Assembly: GCF_001435775.1 (NCBI RefSeq)
Contig: NZ_AZFK01000077.1
Span: forward strand, 162,692-226,691
DNA length: 64,000 nucleotides
Source: Limosilactobacillus ingluviei DSM 15946
Lineage (GTDB): Bacteria; Bacillota; Bacilli; Lactobacillales; Lactobacillaceae
Direction of reading: 5' to 3'
Shown in pieces: positions 9,653 to 17,230 of the stretch. Positions within the stretch are counted from its first letter, which is position 1; the number at the start of each line of letters is the position of its first letter. Made by a program: the position numbers and the translations under genes. The notes beneath the pieces are model-generated. The model was given only the letters and a program-made list of their open reading frames with translations. It ran no database searches and was not told the origin of the DNA.

Positions 9653-9683
9653 GGTACCAAAAAACGGGACCCGCCGGCCCCGT
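9653..9683 (-). terminator. Terminator of the lipoprotein gene
   Basis: On the minus strand ACGGGGCC (9676-9683) pairs with GGTCCCGT (9664-9671) and is followed by a T run. It sits back to back with the trpS terminator. Confidence 0.7.
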
Positions 9684-9688
9684 TAACG

Positions 9689-10342
9689 TTAGAAATCACG
9701 CGTCGTCTTCATCAAATCTAACAGCTGCGCACTTGGCGTCTGCACCTTCATGATCGTGGGGTGGTGCATGTAAGCATCGGCTTGGGCCTGGGCCCAGGTA
9801 TGATCCGTCCCCCAGCGCTGGTCTTGGAAGTGGCTTGGCACCGCAAAGACCCGGACGGTGTTTTCGTCAATGACCTGGTAGGTAACCGTCCCGGCGGCGA
9901 GCGGCGTGCCGCTGACCGTGTAGGTATGGGCCGGAAAGACGTCCGTTACCCCCTTACCGTAATTACTGGTGACATTTTTACCACTGACGTCCGTTACGTC
10001 AATATTGGCCAGCTGGTGTTGTTCCAAAGCCGTTTGAATATCGGCTGGCGAGCCATTTTGCAGCAAGTAGGTGTAAAAGACCCGGTAGCCCAGCGTGGTG
10101 GCGTCCTGCGGGGCCTGACTGGTCGCGGCCGACTGGGAATTAGTCGTAGCTGACGAAGCCGCCGGCGCACTCGCGGTGCTCGTCGCCTGACTACTGCTGT
10201 GATTAGCCTTGCTGGACGCCTGGCTGGCCGTAGTCTTGGTAGCCGACTCGCTTTGGCTGGATTGCGACTGGTTGGAATTACCACACGCCGCCAGCCCCAC
10301 ACTTAACCCGAGCACGGCCAAACTTAAGCCAATTTTCTTCAT
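9689..10342 (-). CDS. Secreted lipoprotein of unknown function
   Basis: This 217-residue protein begins MKKIGLSLAVLGLSVGLAACGN, a lipoprotein signal with lipobox LAAC (Cys at residue 20). It should be lipid-anchored on the outer face of the membrane. Residues about 22-80 form a Ser/Thr/Ala/Gln-rich linker, followed by a compact domain of about 135 residues (from TTLGYRVFYTYLL to the end). The domain is not one I recognise with certainty. The gene stands alone with its own terminator. The start is supported by AAGGGGGG upstream. Confidence 0.8.
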   Translation of the reverse strand: MKKIGLSLAVLGLSVGLAACGNSNQSQSSQSESATKTTASQASSKANHSSSQATSTASAPAASSATTNSQSAATSQAPQDATTLGYRVFYTYLLQNGSPADIQTALEQHQLANIDVTDVSGKNVTSNYGKGVTDVFPAHTYTVSGTPLAAGTVTYQVIDENTVRVFAVPSHFQDQRWGTDHTWAQAQADAYMHHPTIMKVQTPSAQLLDLMKTTRDF

Positions 10343-10410
10343 TTTTCATCCCCCCTTGTGTGTTTAATTTTACCATGATTAACGCCGCGCTTTCTTTGCC
10401 CAATCGCCTC

Positions 10411-10566
10411 ATAGACACCGGAGAGATTTATAGATCTGCGCAAAAGTTTATTAAAAATAACGGTTTTAATCATGATTAATAATCCGCTATCCCTTTTTAC
10501 AAAATGATAAGCGCCTAACATTTTCGTGACAGTTATTGCGCAGATTTTCAGATCTGTCGTGTCTCA
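10411..10566. repeat. Small AT-rich segment bounded by imperfect inverted repeats (MITE-like)
   Basis: A perfect 10-base inverted repeat, ATCTGCGCAA (10434-10443) and TTGCGCAGAT (10536-10545), extends imperfectly outward to about 31 bases per arm; AGACAC near 10413 recurs in reverse near 10565. The 90-base centre is AT-rich and includes the palindrome ATTAATCATGATTAA-like sequence near 10470. No coding potential is seen. The interval between the genes at 10342 and 10645 holds nothing else but weak promoter signals. It may be a non-autonomous mobile element or a long RNA hairpin. Confidence 0.4.
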
Positions 10567-10644
10567 ATGGGAGGATTCGTCTTTTTCGCTTACCGCCCCA
10601 CACTGGTACGGCTTATAATCAAACATAGAAAGAAGGCGAGTCCC

Positions 10645-11087
10645 ATGCGCAAACTTTGGCAAACCACTTGGCAGTGCGCGGCGATTTTCCTTTGCATCGT
10701 CGGCGGAATCATCGCAGCTTCACTGGGCCCTAGCAACCAAGCCGCTCATGGCTGGTTGTTATTGCATGATCTTTATTATCCCTGGGTTTACCTGGCCGTT
10801 TTTTACGGATTGTTGACCCTGCTTACTCGGCACTGCTGGCCGGCAAATTGGCATTTCACCTGGCACTTTCCCCCGCGTGCGGCTTGAGGGGCAGTTTAGC
10901 CATCATTTGGGGCTTGGCCATTTGGCTGTTGACCAGTCATTCCTTGCTTTTGACCGGGGGTGAATACGGGATCAACACCGCCTTGGCCAGTCTCTTCGCC
11001 TACCTGCTCACCGCCGGGCTGGTGTTCGGTCGCGCCAAGCGCCACGACTGGACGCTCGCCCAAGCTGAGCTGACCCGCATCCAATAA
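10645..11087 (+). pseudogene. Multi-pass membrane protein, apparently frameshifted
   Basis: The first part (10645-10887, 80 codons) begins MRKLWQTTWQCAAIFLCIVG after AGAAGGCGAG and encodes two membrane helices. It ends at TGA (10885-10887). From about 10848 another frame, without its own start codon or ribosome-binding site, continues as LRGSLAIIWGLAIWLLTSH with two further helices to TAA at 11087. A single-base change near 10870-10885 would join them into a four-helix protein of about 147 residues. The family is not recognised. A sequencing error or two overlapping genes cannot be excluded. A TATAAT lies at 10614-10619. Confidence 0.5.
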
Positions 11088-11102
11088 AATGAGAATTTAT
11101 CC

Positions 11103-11131
11103 TTGACAATGAGAAATCGATTAATTAGAAT
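11103..11131 (+). promoter_or_regulatory. brnQ promoter
   Basis: TTGACA (11103-11108) and TAGAAT (11126-11131) with a 17-base spacer, immediately before the T-box leader. Confidence 0.8.
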
Positions 11132-11137
11132 ATAGCC

Positions 11138-11416
11138 ATAATTTAATTAACCGAACGCAATGAGGAAGAAGAGTAGCACTGGTTAACCGCTAGCGAGCCC
11201 CGGTTGGTGGAAGGGGGTCGGATCTAGCCAGCGTGAAAATCACTTTCGAGCCCGGGCCAGCCAAGGTCCGGTGGCCGCACCCATTACCGTGCACGCGTAT
11301 CGTCAGGCTTGCCTGGCCGTACGTACTAAGGTGGCGTTAGTGATAGCGCCATGGGCACAGGGTGGTACCACGCACAGGCGTCCCTGATCGAGTCAATCGG
11401 TCAGGGACGCCTTTTT
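11138..11416 (+). promoter_or_regulatory. T-box leader (isoleucine) of brnQ
   Basis: The T-box AGGGTGGTACCACG lies at 11359-11372. The likely specifier is AUC (11239-11241) followed by A, which predicts tRNA-Ile. The terminator has a perfect 12-base stem, AGGCGTCCCTGA (11376-11387) with TCAGGGACGCCT (11401-11412), and then T residues. Uncharged tRNA should raise expression of the transporter. The leader is about 280 bases long, longer than the tyr and trp ones here, which suggests a full stem I-II-III architecture. Confidence 0.87.
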
Positions 11417-11452
11417 CATTGGGTTCTGATTTAAAATTGGAGGGTGTTACAT

Positions 11453-12835
11453 ATGTCATCACGGAAATTAACTTGGCGCGAATACTTTGTCGTCGCGTCG
11501 CTGCTCTTTGGCCTTTTCTTTGGGGCCGGCAATTTGATCTTCCCTTTGCACCTCGGTCAGCTCGCCGGAGGCCACTGGGGACCAGCCGCCCTGGGCTTTT
11601 TGGTTACCGGGGTCTTATTGCCTTTGCTGTCGGTAATGGCGATCGCCGTCACCCGGGCCGAAGGGGTCTTTGACGTTGGCCGGCCCCTGGGCGTCGGCTT
11701 TGCCTTGACCTTTATGGTGTTGATCCACGCCACCATCGGGCCGCTCTTTGGGACGCCGCGGACGGCGACGGTCTCCTTTACCGTCGGGGTGGCCCCCTTT
11801 GTGCCCGCCCAATATCAACAAGTTGCCTTGTTCGTCTTTTCGCTGGTCTTCTTTGGCTTAGCCTTTGCCTTCTCCTACCACGAAAATAATATCCTGGCCA
11901 ACGTCGGCAAGGTCTTAAACCCGATGTTCTTGGCCCTCTTGTTCTTAATGTTCTTAGTGGCCTTCTTGATGCCCATGGGCAACCCCCTGAGCGCCCCGGC
12001 CACGGCCGCTTACGCTCACAGCGCCTTAACCAACGGTTTCTTGGAAGGATACAACACGATGGACGCCTTGGCTGGCCTGGCCTTTGGGGTGACGGTCGTT
12101 ACGGCAGTCCGGCAAATGGGCCAACGCCGCAGCCGCGACGTTTCCAAGGTCGTCGCCAAGGCCGGAGTCTTAGCAATGAGTGGGGTCGGCTTAATCTACT
12201 TGCTCTTGATCGTAGCCGGAGCGATGTCGTTAGGCCACTTCAAGCTCTCAGCTGATGGTGGGGTCGCCTTTACCCAAATCGTGCGCTACTACGGTGGGGC
12301 CTTCGGTCAAGCAGTCCTGGCCGTTTTGATCACCGTCACCTGCTTGACCACGGCGGTCGGCCTGGTCGCCGCCTTTGCCCAAGACTTCCACAAGCACTTC
12401 CCGAAGGTGTCTTATCACATGTGGCTGTTTTTGACGACGCTGGCCTCCTTTGTCGTAGCTAACTTCGGTTTGGAACAAATCATCGCTTGGTCGACGCCAA
12501 TGTTGATGTTCCTCTACCCCTTATCGATGGTCTTGATCCTCTTGTCCGTTTGCTCCAACTTCTTCCAACGGGACGGCCGGGTCTACTTCTTCGTAGTCCT
12601 CTTCACGGTCGTGCCGGCCTTGGGGGACATGGTAGTCGCCTTCCCGAAGGTCGTGTCTGCCAGCGCCTTTGGTCAAACGGTCGCCGCCTGGCGCGCGGCT
12701 TTGCCACTGGCTAACATGGGCTTGTCCTGGGTGGTGCCAGCCTTGATCGGTCTCGTGATCGGGCTGGCTTGGCACTACGCTAAGCCCATGCGCCAACTGG
12801 CCGTCGAACCCGCTCGCCTGGATCCGAAGGAATAA
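11453..12835 (+). CDS. brnQ: Branched-chain amino-acid:cation symporter
   Basis: This LIVCS-family secondary transporter of 460 residues imports isoleucine, leucine and valine with Na+ or H+. The N-terminus carries the family pattern FGLFFGAGNLIFPLHLGQLAG, and about 12 hydrophobic helices follow. ATG at 11453 is chosen because GGAGGG (11439-11444) lies 8 bases before it; a GTG at 11444 overlaps that site. The isoleucine T-box upstream matches the transported amino acid, so the function and regulation agree. Confidence 0.95.
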   Translation: MSSRKLTWREYFVVASLLFGLFFGAGNLIFPLHLGQLAGGHWGPAALGFLVTGVLLPLLSVMAIAVTRAEGVFDVGRPLGVGFALTFMVLIHATIGPLFGTPRTATVSFTVGVAPFVPAQYQQVALFVFSLVFFGLAFAFSYHENNILANVGKVLNPMFLALLFLMFLVAFLMPMGNPLSAPATAAYAHSALTNGFLEGYNTMDALAGLAFGVTVVTAVRQMGQRRSRDVSKVVAKAGVLAMSGVGLIYLLLIVAGAMSLGHFKLSADGGVAFTQIVRYYGGAFGQAVLAVLITVTCLTTAVGLVAAFAQDFHKHFPKVSYHMWLFLTTLASFVVANFGLEQIIAWSTPMLMFLYPLSMVLILLSVCSNFFQRDGRVYFFVVLFTVVPALGDMVVAFPKVVSASAFGQTVAAWRAALPLANMGLSWVVPALIGLVIGLAWHYAKPMRQLAVEPARLDPKE

Positions 12836-12847
12836 ATTCTTTAAACC

Positions 12848-12882
12848 AAAAGTCGCGCTGGTCAGTTGCCAGCGCGACTTTT
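12848..12882. terminator. Bidirectional terminator between brnQ and arsC
   Basis: AAAAGTCGCGCTGG (12848-12861) pairs with CCAGCGCGACTTTT (12869-12882). It lies between convergent genes and has T residues on both strands. Confidence 0.85.
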
Positions 12883-12883
12883 G

Positions 12884-13300
12884 CTATGCCTCAATCGGCA
12901 CTACGGTTTTCAATTCCGCCACCCGGGCCTTGATCTGATCGCGCACCCGGCGAAAGACGGTTAATTGCTCCGCCCGACTGCCCGTGGCTTGGGCCGGATC
13001 GGCCAAGTCCCAGTGCAAGTGCCGCGCGCTGGCCGGAATTACCGGACAGTGGTCGCGCGCGTCCCCGCACAGGGTGACAATCACGTCGGCCTGGGCAAAG
13101 TAGACTGGATCAAGCGCTTTAGCGTGGTGCGAGCTGAGATCAATGCCCACTTCGGCCATCACCACTTGGGCCAGTGGATTAACCGTGGTGGGATGGGTTC
13201 CCGCACTGGCCACTTCTACCGTCGGGTAGTCCGCTTTGGCAAAGCCCTCGGCCATCTGACTGCGGCATGAATTTCCGGTACACAGAAAATATAATTTCAT
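12884..13300 (-). CDS. arsC: Thioredoxin-dependent arsenate reductase / LMW phosphatase family
   Basis: This 138-residue cytoplasmic protein reduces arsenate to arsenite. The phosphatase-like P-loop is CTGNSCRS, with the nucleophilic Cys at residue 7. Two further cysteines at 78 and 85 (TLCGDARDHCPV) have the spacing of the redox relay in Staphylococcus aureus ArsC, which supports arsenate reductase rather than a protein tyrosine phosphatase. AGGTGAG precedes the ATG. No arsR or arsB is adjacent, so the gene is isolated and may not confer resistance alone. Confidence 0.88.
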   Translation of the reverse strand: MKLYFLCTGNSCRSQMAEGFAKADYPTVEVASAGTHPTTVNPLAQVVMAEVGIDLSSHHAKALDPVYFAQADVIVTLCGDARDHCPVIPASARHLHWDLADPAQATGSRAEQLTVFRRVRDQIKARVAELKTVVPIEA

Positions 13301-13315
13301 TAACTCACCTACTCA

Positions 13316-13348
13316 AAAAGGGGCGGCCCACTTGGGGTCGCCCCTGGC
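13316..13348 (-). terminator. Terminator of the aldo/keto reductase operon
   Basis: On the minus strand AGGGGCGACCCC pairs with GGGCCGCCCCT with a short loop, and a run of five T follows. Confidence 0.75.
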
Positions 13349-13356
13349 TGTTTATG

Positions 13357-14220
13357 CTAGAAATCAACTTCATCGGGATCCTTGCATTGGCCCCCTAAGT
13401 TCGGCAGGGCCGCAATCGTCTGCATTTCTTCGTTCGACAGTTCAAAGTCAAACAGCTCCATGTTTTGCTTGAGCCGGTCGACGTGGACCGACTTTGGCAA
13501 TGGCACGACCCCTTGTTGGAGGATCCACCGTAAGCTGACTTGGGCCGTTGACTTCCCGTGCGCCGCCGCGATCTTTTGCATCGTTGGGTCGACTAAGACC
13601 GTCGCCCCTTGACCGCCCAATGGTCCCCAAGCTTCCACCACGATGTCCATGGCCTGGAGTTTCTTAATTTCTTCGGCGTGGGTCCAACCGGGGTGGACCT
13701 CAATTTGGTCAACCATTGGCTTGATCTTAGCCGTCTTTAACAGTTCGGCCACGTGGTGCGGCATAAAGTTGCTCAGCCCGATCGCCCGAATCTTGCCGGC
13801 TTCGTATAATTCTTCCATCGCCCGCCAGGTTTCCGCGTTGATTTTGGCCGCGTCCGCGCCAAATTGCTTTTCATTGGCCGGCCAGTGGATCAGGTACAAG
13901 TCTAAGTAATCCAACCCTAAGCGGTCCAAACTGGCTTGAAAGGCCGCCTTGGTGGCTTCATACCCCCGGTCGGTGTTCCAAAGCTTGCTGGTCACAAACA
14001 ATTCTTCGCGGGGAACACCAGCGGCCTTGATCCCTTGGCCGACCCCGGCTTCGTTTTCGTAGACCTTAGCGGTATCAATGTGCCGGTAGCCGGCCGTAAT
14101 CGCGTCCTGCACGGCTTGGGCCGTCACCGCCGGGTCGGTCCGGAACGTCCCGTAACCAACGCAGGGGATTTCCACCCCGTTGTTCAATTTGATTGGTGAA
14201 TTAACATTGGTAAGCGTCAT
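13357..14220 (-). CDS. Aldo/keto reductase
   Basis: This 287-residue NADPH-dependent reductase of the AKR5-like group (2,5-diketo-gluconate reductase/YtbE type) acts on carbonyls in the cytoplasm. The catalytic tetrad is visible: Asp and Tyr in IDTAKVYENE, Lys in VTSKLWNTD and His in YLIHWPANE. The NADPH site is PLPKSVHVDRLKQN near the C-terminus. ATG at 14220 has AAAGGA upstream. The gene begins 6 bases after the nitroreductase stop, so the two form an operon, possibly for detoxifying reactive carbonyls and nitro compounds. The natural substrate is unknown. Confidence 0.9.
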   Translation of the reverse strand: MTLTNVNSPIKLNNGVEIPCVGYGTFRTDPAVTAQAVQDAITAGYRHIDTAKVYENEAGVGQGIKAAGVPREELFVTSKLWNTDRGYEATKAAFQASLDRLGLDYLDLYLIHWPANEKQFGADAAKINAETWRAMEELYEAGKIRAIGLSNFMPHHVAELLKTAKIKPMVDQIEVHPGWTHAEEIKKLQAMDIVVEAWGPLGGQGATVLVDPTMQKIAAAHGKSTAQVSLRWILQQGVVPLPKSVHVDRLKQNMELFDFELSNEEMQTIAALPNLGGQCKDPDEVDF

Positions 14221-14225
14221 GTTGT

Positions 14226-14996
14226 TCATCCTTTCTTTGGTTGCCAATCCAGGGCCAAGCCTTGCCGCTGGATTACTTGGGCCAATTTATCCCGGTCAAT
14301 CCGCTTGGTGTTCAGCTTGGCGCCCGTGATCTGTTTAGTAAATGAATCGATCCGCCGGCTGGTATCGCGCAAGTCGTAGTAGGTCTGCACCACCTGATCG
14401 TAGTCTTTGAGGCTGGCCACCTCAAAGTCCTGCGGGTAGTCATTTTCAAAGGCCACTTGCTCCAGCGGCAGGCGGGGCTTTAACTGCGGCACTTGGTCCG
14501 GAACCCCGACTTGGACCCCCAGCAGGGGCAAGGTCATTTTCGGCAGGTCTAAGGCCGCCAAAAGGGCTTCGGGATCATCGTTGATCGATCCCAGAATTAC
14601 CGCGCCCAAACCCAGGCTTTCGGCAGCCGTGACAAAGTTTTGTACCGCTAAAACCGTGTCCTCCAGCGCTTGAAAGAAGATGTCGGTCGTATGCAGGCGC
14701 CCATCATCATAGCCAAGTTGCTGGCGAATCTGCTGGTTGCGGTACAAGTCCACGATAAAGATAAACAAGTCCCCGTTAGCCCCAACGTAGCGTTGACCGG
14801 AAACGGCGCGGACCGCCGCGCGCTTGGCGGGATCAGTGACGTGCAAAATCGAAAGTTGTTGCATGAACATACTGGTCGAAGTCTGGCTGGCCATCTTGTA
14901 CAAGATCGTCAATTGTTCCTTGGCCAAGGTTTGCGCCTTAAAGGCCCGGATCGACCGGTGGTTGGCAATTACTTCCGTTGTGTGCGTATCAATCAT
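14226..14996 (-). CDS. NADPH-dependent FMN nitroreductase (NfrA/NfsA-like)
   Basis: This 256-residue flavoprotein of the nitroreductase family begins MIDTHTTEVIANHRSIRAFK; the NHRSIR motif binds FMN phosphate. AAESLGLGAVILGSINDDPE and LLGVQVGVPDQVPQLKPRLP are typical of the NfsA/FRP group, which reduces flavins, nitroaromatics or quinones with NADPH. The start at 14996 has GGGAAAGG upstream; an earlier in-frame start at 15068 has no such site. It is first gene of a two-gene operon with the aldo/keto reductase. Confidence 0.9.
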   Translation of the reverse strand: MIDTHTTEVIANHRSIRAFKAQTLAKEQLTILYKMASQTSTSMFMQQLSILHVTDPAKRAAVRAVSGQRYVGANGDLFIFIVDLYRNQQIRQQLGYDDGRLHTTDIFFQALEDTVLAVQNFVTAAESLGLGAVILGSINDDPEALLAALDLPKMTLPLLGVQVGVPDQVPQLKPRLPLEQVAFENDYPQDFEVASLKDYDQVVQTYYDLRDTSRRIDSFTKQITGAKLNTKRIDRDKLAQVIQRQGLALDWQPKKG

Positions 14997-15116
14997 CTGC
15001 CTTTCCCACTTACTTTTCGTTACTAACAACTTACTTCTAGTTAACCACCGCGGGCCTGAAAGCGTCAACTTATTTCCCGGGAAATCTTAGCTTTGACAAC
15101 TTTTTCATTTTTGGTT

Positions 15117-15155
15117 CAAAAAAAGCCCACTGGACGCTGGGGCATCCAGTGGAAC
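15117..15155 (-). terminator. Terminator of the NEAT/LPXTG gene
   Basis: On the minus strand CCACTGGA pairs with TCCAGTGG and is followed by GC and seven T. Confidence 0.8.
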
Positions 15156-15161
15156 TTACGC

Positions 15162-17012
15162 TTACTTCGCGAATTTCTTAAATGGTACTAAGACCAAACT
15201 CATGAGGGCCATCCCCAAAACGGTCAGCGCCGAAGCAGACGCGTTCCCGGTTTGCGGCAGGCTGGCCTTTTGCGCCGCCGCTGGTTGGGCGGTCGTTAAT
15301 TGGACCTTGGCCGTAGTCAGGGTTGGGGTCCCTTGGGAAGTTGGCGTTGGCTTAGCAGTAGGGGTTGGTTCGCTCGTTGCCCCATTAACAACTCCCGCGG
15401 CCGCCTTGGCAATTGCCAGTTGACCTAGCGCCTTTTGCAGGGCTGCTTGGGCCGCAGCTAAGCGGGCGTTTGCCGCGGTTAATTCAGCTTTGGCATCAGC
15501 CAAATTAGCTTGCGCGGCTTCCAAAGCGGCTTGGGCATCAGCAACGGCTTTTTGGGCCGCAGCGACCGCCGCCGGACCATTTTCAACCGTTTGCTTAACC
15601 GTCGCCAGGTTGGCTTGGGCTTGCTTCAACGCGGCTTGAGCGTCATCAAAGGCCTTTTGGGCGGCCGCTTCATTTTGGCTGGCCGTGGTTTGATTTTCCT
15701 TCGCCGCCGCCAGCGCATTCTTAGCATCGTTAAAGTCATTTTGCGCCGCTTGTAAGTTGGCCTTGGCCATCCCGACCGTATCAACCGCCGCCTTCATCAT
15801 CAGGTTCATGAAGACTGGGGCGTGACCCGCCGCCTTAGCAGCTTCTTGTAATTTAGCGTTAGCTTCGTTTGCCTTCGTTTGGGCGGTTTGAACCTCGCTG
15901 TTCAGTTGGTCGACCTTGGTTTGATCAGCCGCCAAACGCTTGCCAGCTTCCACCGCAGCGGTCAGCTTGTCACTGGAAGCCAGGTTCAGGTAGGCCGTTT
16001 CGTGCATAACACTCATCCCTGGGATCCCCGTATTGATAACCACCGCAATCTTGTAGTCATTGGCTAACCCTGGCGCGACCCCGGTCCAGTCAGCCGTCTT
16101 TTGATCGGCGCTGAGGTTGCTCTTGGTAAAGGACCCACCGTTTTCAAAACTCATCGATTCAATCATGCTGGCGAAGGTAACCGAGAAGATCTTGACCGTG
16201 ACCTTGCCATTCGCATCCACGCTGACCGTGGCCGTTGGCTTAAAGAAGCCAGCCATTTCCGACTTGGTCGTCGTTTCATTTCCGTCATTTCCCGTCTTGT
16301 AGAAGGTCGCGGCTACGTCTTCCGTTGCCGCGGCAGCGGCTTGGTCCTTTTCTAATTGGTCCTTAGCGGCCGCATAGGCAGTTTGGGCCGACTTCAAAGC
16401 GGCATTAGCCGTGGAAGCCGTGGCAACGGCTTGTTGGTAAGCCGATTCCGCAGCCGCTTGGGAAGCCGCGTTGGCACTGCTGGTTTGGACTTCTTGGTCG
16501 TACGCTTTTTGCGCTGCAGTTACCGCCGCACTGGCTTGATCATACGTCGATTGAGCCGCACTCGTAGCCTGGCTGGCCGTTTGTGTCTTGGCCTTGGCGC
16601 TTTGCAGGGCCGCACTGGTCGATTGAACCTTGCTTTGGGCCGCACTAACCGCCGCTTGGGCCGACGACAAAGCCGCACTGCCGTTGTCTACTGTCGCTTT
16701 GGCGGTTTGCGCTGCCGTCGAAGTTTCCTTGACCTTGCTTTGGGCCGCGGTTACCGCCGCATTGGCCGCACTGTACTTGGCGCTAGCTTGGCTTTGAGCC
16801 GTTTGGGCTTGTGCGACCGTTTGTTGCGCTTGTGTCACTGCTTGTTGAGCATCGGATACCGATAATTACTTATCGTCCGATTGGTTTTGGGCCACTACCG
16901 CAGTTTCATCAGCGTGCACGGCCGGTTGATCAGCCACCAACCCCGTCACACCGGCGATTCCGGCCACTGAAGCCGTTAACAAAGCAGCGTTTTTCAGGTT
17001 CGTCTTCTTCAT
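15162..17012 (-). pseudogene. NEAT-domain LPXTG surface protein, interrupted by in-frame TAA
   Basis: Read from ATG at 17012 the frame encodes a signal peptide (MKKTNLKNAALLTASVAGIA, cleavage near VHA-DE), then hits TAA at codon 49 (16866-16868) and stays open in the same frame for 568 more codons. The rest has a long Ala/Gln-rich coiled coil, a NEAT-like domain (about residues 233-345, with MAGFFKPTATVSV), a second coiled coil, a TP-rich wall spanner and a sortase signal, LPQTG, then a hydrophobic segment and KKFAK. It would be a wall-anchored heme-binding protein if intact. An internal GTG at 16838 would give a product without signal peptide. One point change would restore it. Confidence 0.85.
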
Positions 17013-17072
17013 TGGAATTCCCCCACAAAAATTAAAAATAAGTGCAATTCATTGAATTTTCCAAAAAGCTTT

Positions 17073-17087
17073 AATATGCGTCATATT
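17073..17087. promoter_or_regulatory. Palindrome in the divergent NEAT control region
   Basis: AATATG-CGT-CATATT is a 6-3-6 dyad in the 218-base gap between the two divergent NEAT genes. It is a candidate operator for a metal or heme regulator. It does not match the Fur consensus, so the regulator is unknown. Confidence 0.35.
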
Positions 17088-17107
17088 ATGGCACTATCAA
17101 GGTGAAA

Positions 17108-17146
17108 GCGCAACCCGTCGCGGAATATTTTGCGGGTTTTTACTTA
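17108..17146 (+). terminator. Hairpin with T run upstream of the NEAT operon (possible attenuator)
   Basis: AACCCG pairs with CGGGTT across 17109-17142, strengthened by CGCGGAAT/ATTTTGCG-like inner pairing, followed by TTTAC. It points toward the plus-strand NEAT operon. It may stop transcripts that start upstream near 17090 or act as an attenuator. Confidence 0.4.
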
Positions 17147-17161
17147 TCCAACGAATTTTTA

Positions 17162-17190
17162 TTGAAATCGTTCACCTGAACGCTTAAACT
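17162..17190 (+). promoter_or_regulatory. Candidate promoter of the NEAT/ABC operon
   Basis: TTGAAA (17162-17167) and TAAACT (17185-17190) have a 17-base spacer and lie 41 bases before the GTG at 17231. Confidence 0.45.
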
Positions 17191-17230
17191 TAACAATGAT
17201 ATTAAAGAAATTCTTAAGGAGGCGTTTTTC

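Noticed and set aside
16101..16865. Long plus-strand frames antisense to the NEAT/LPXTG gene
   Set aside because: They arise from the Ala/Gln codon bias of the coiled-coil gene; no ribosome-binding sites and low-complexity Arg/Gly/Leu-rich products.
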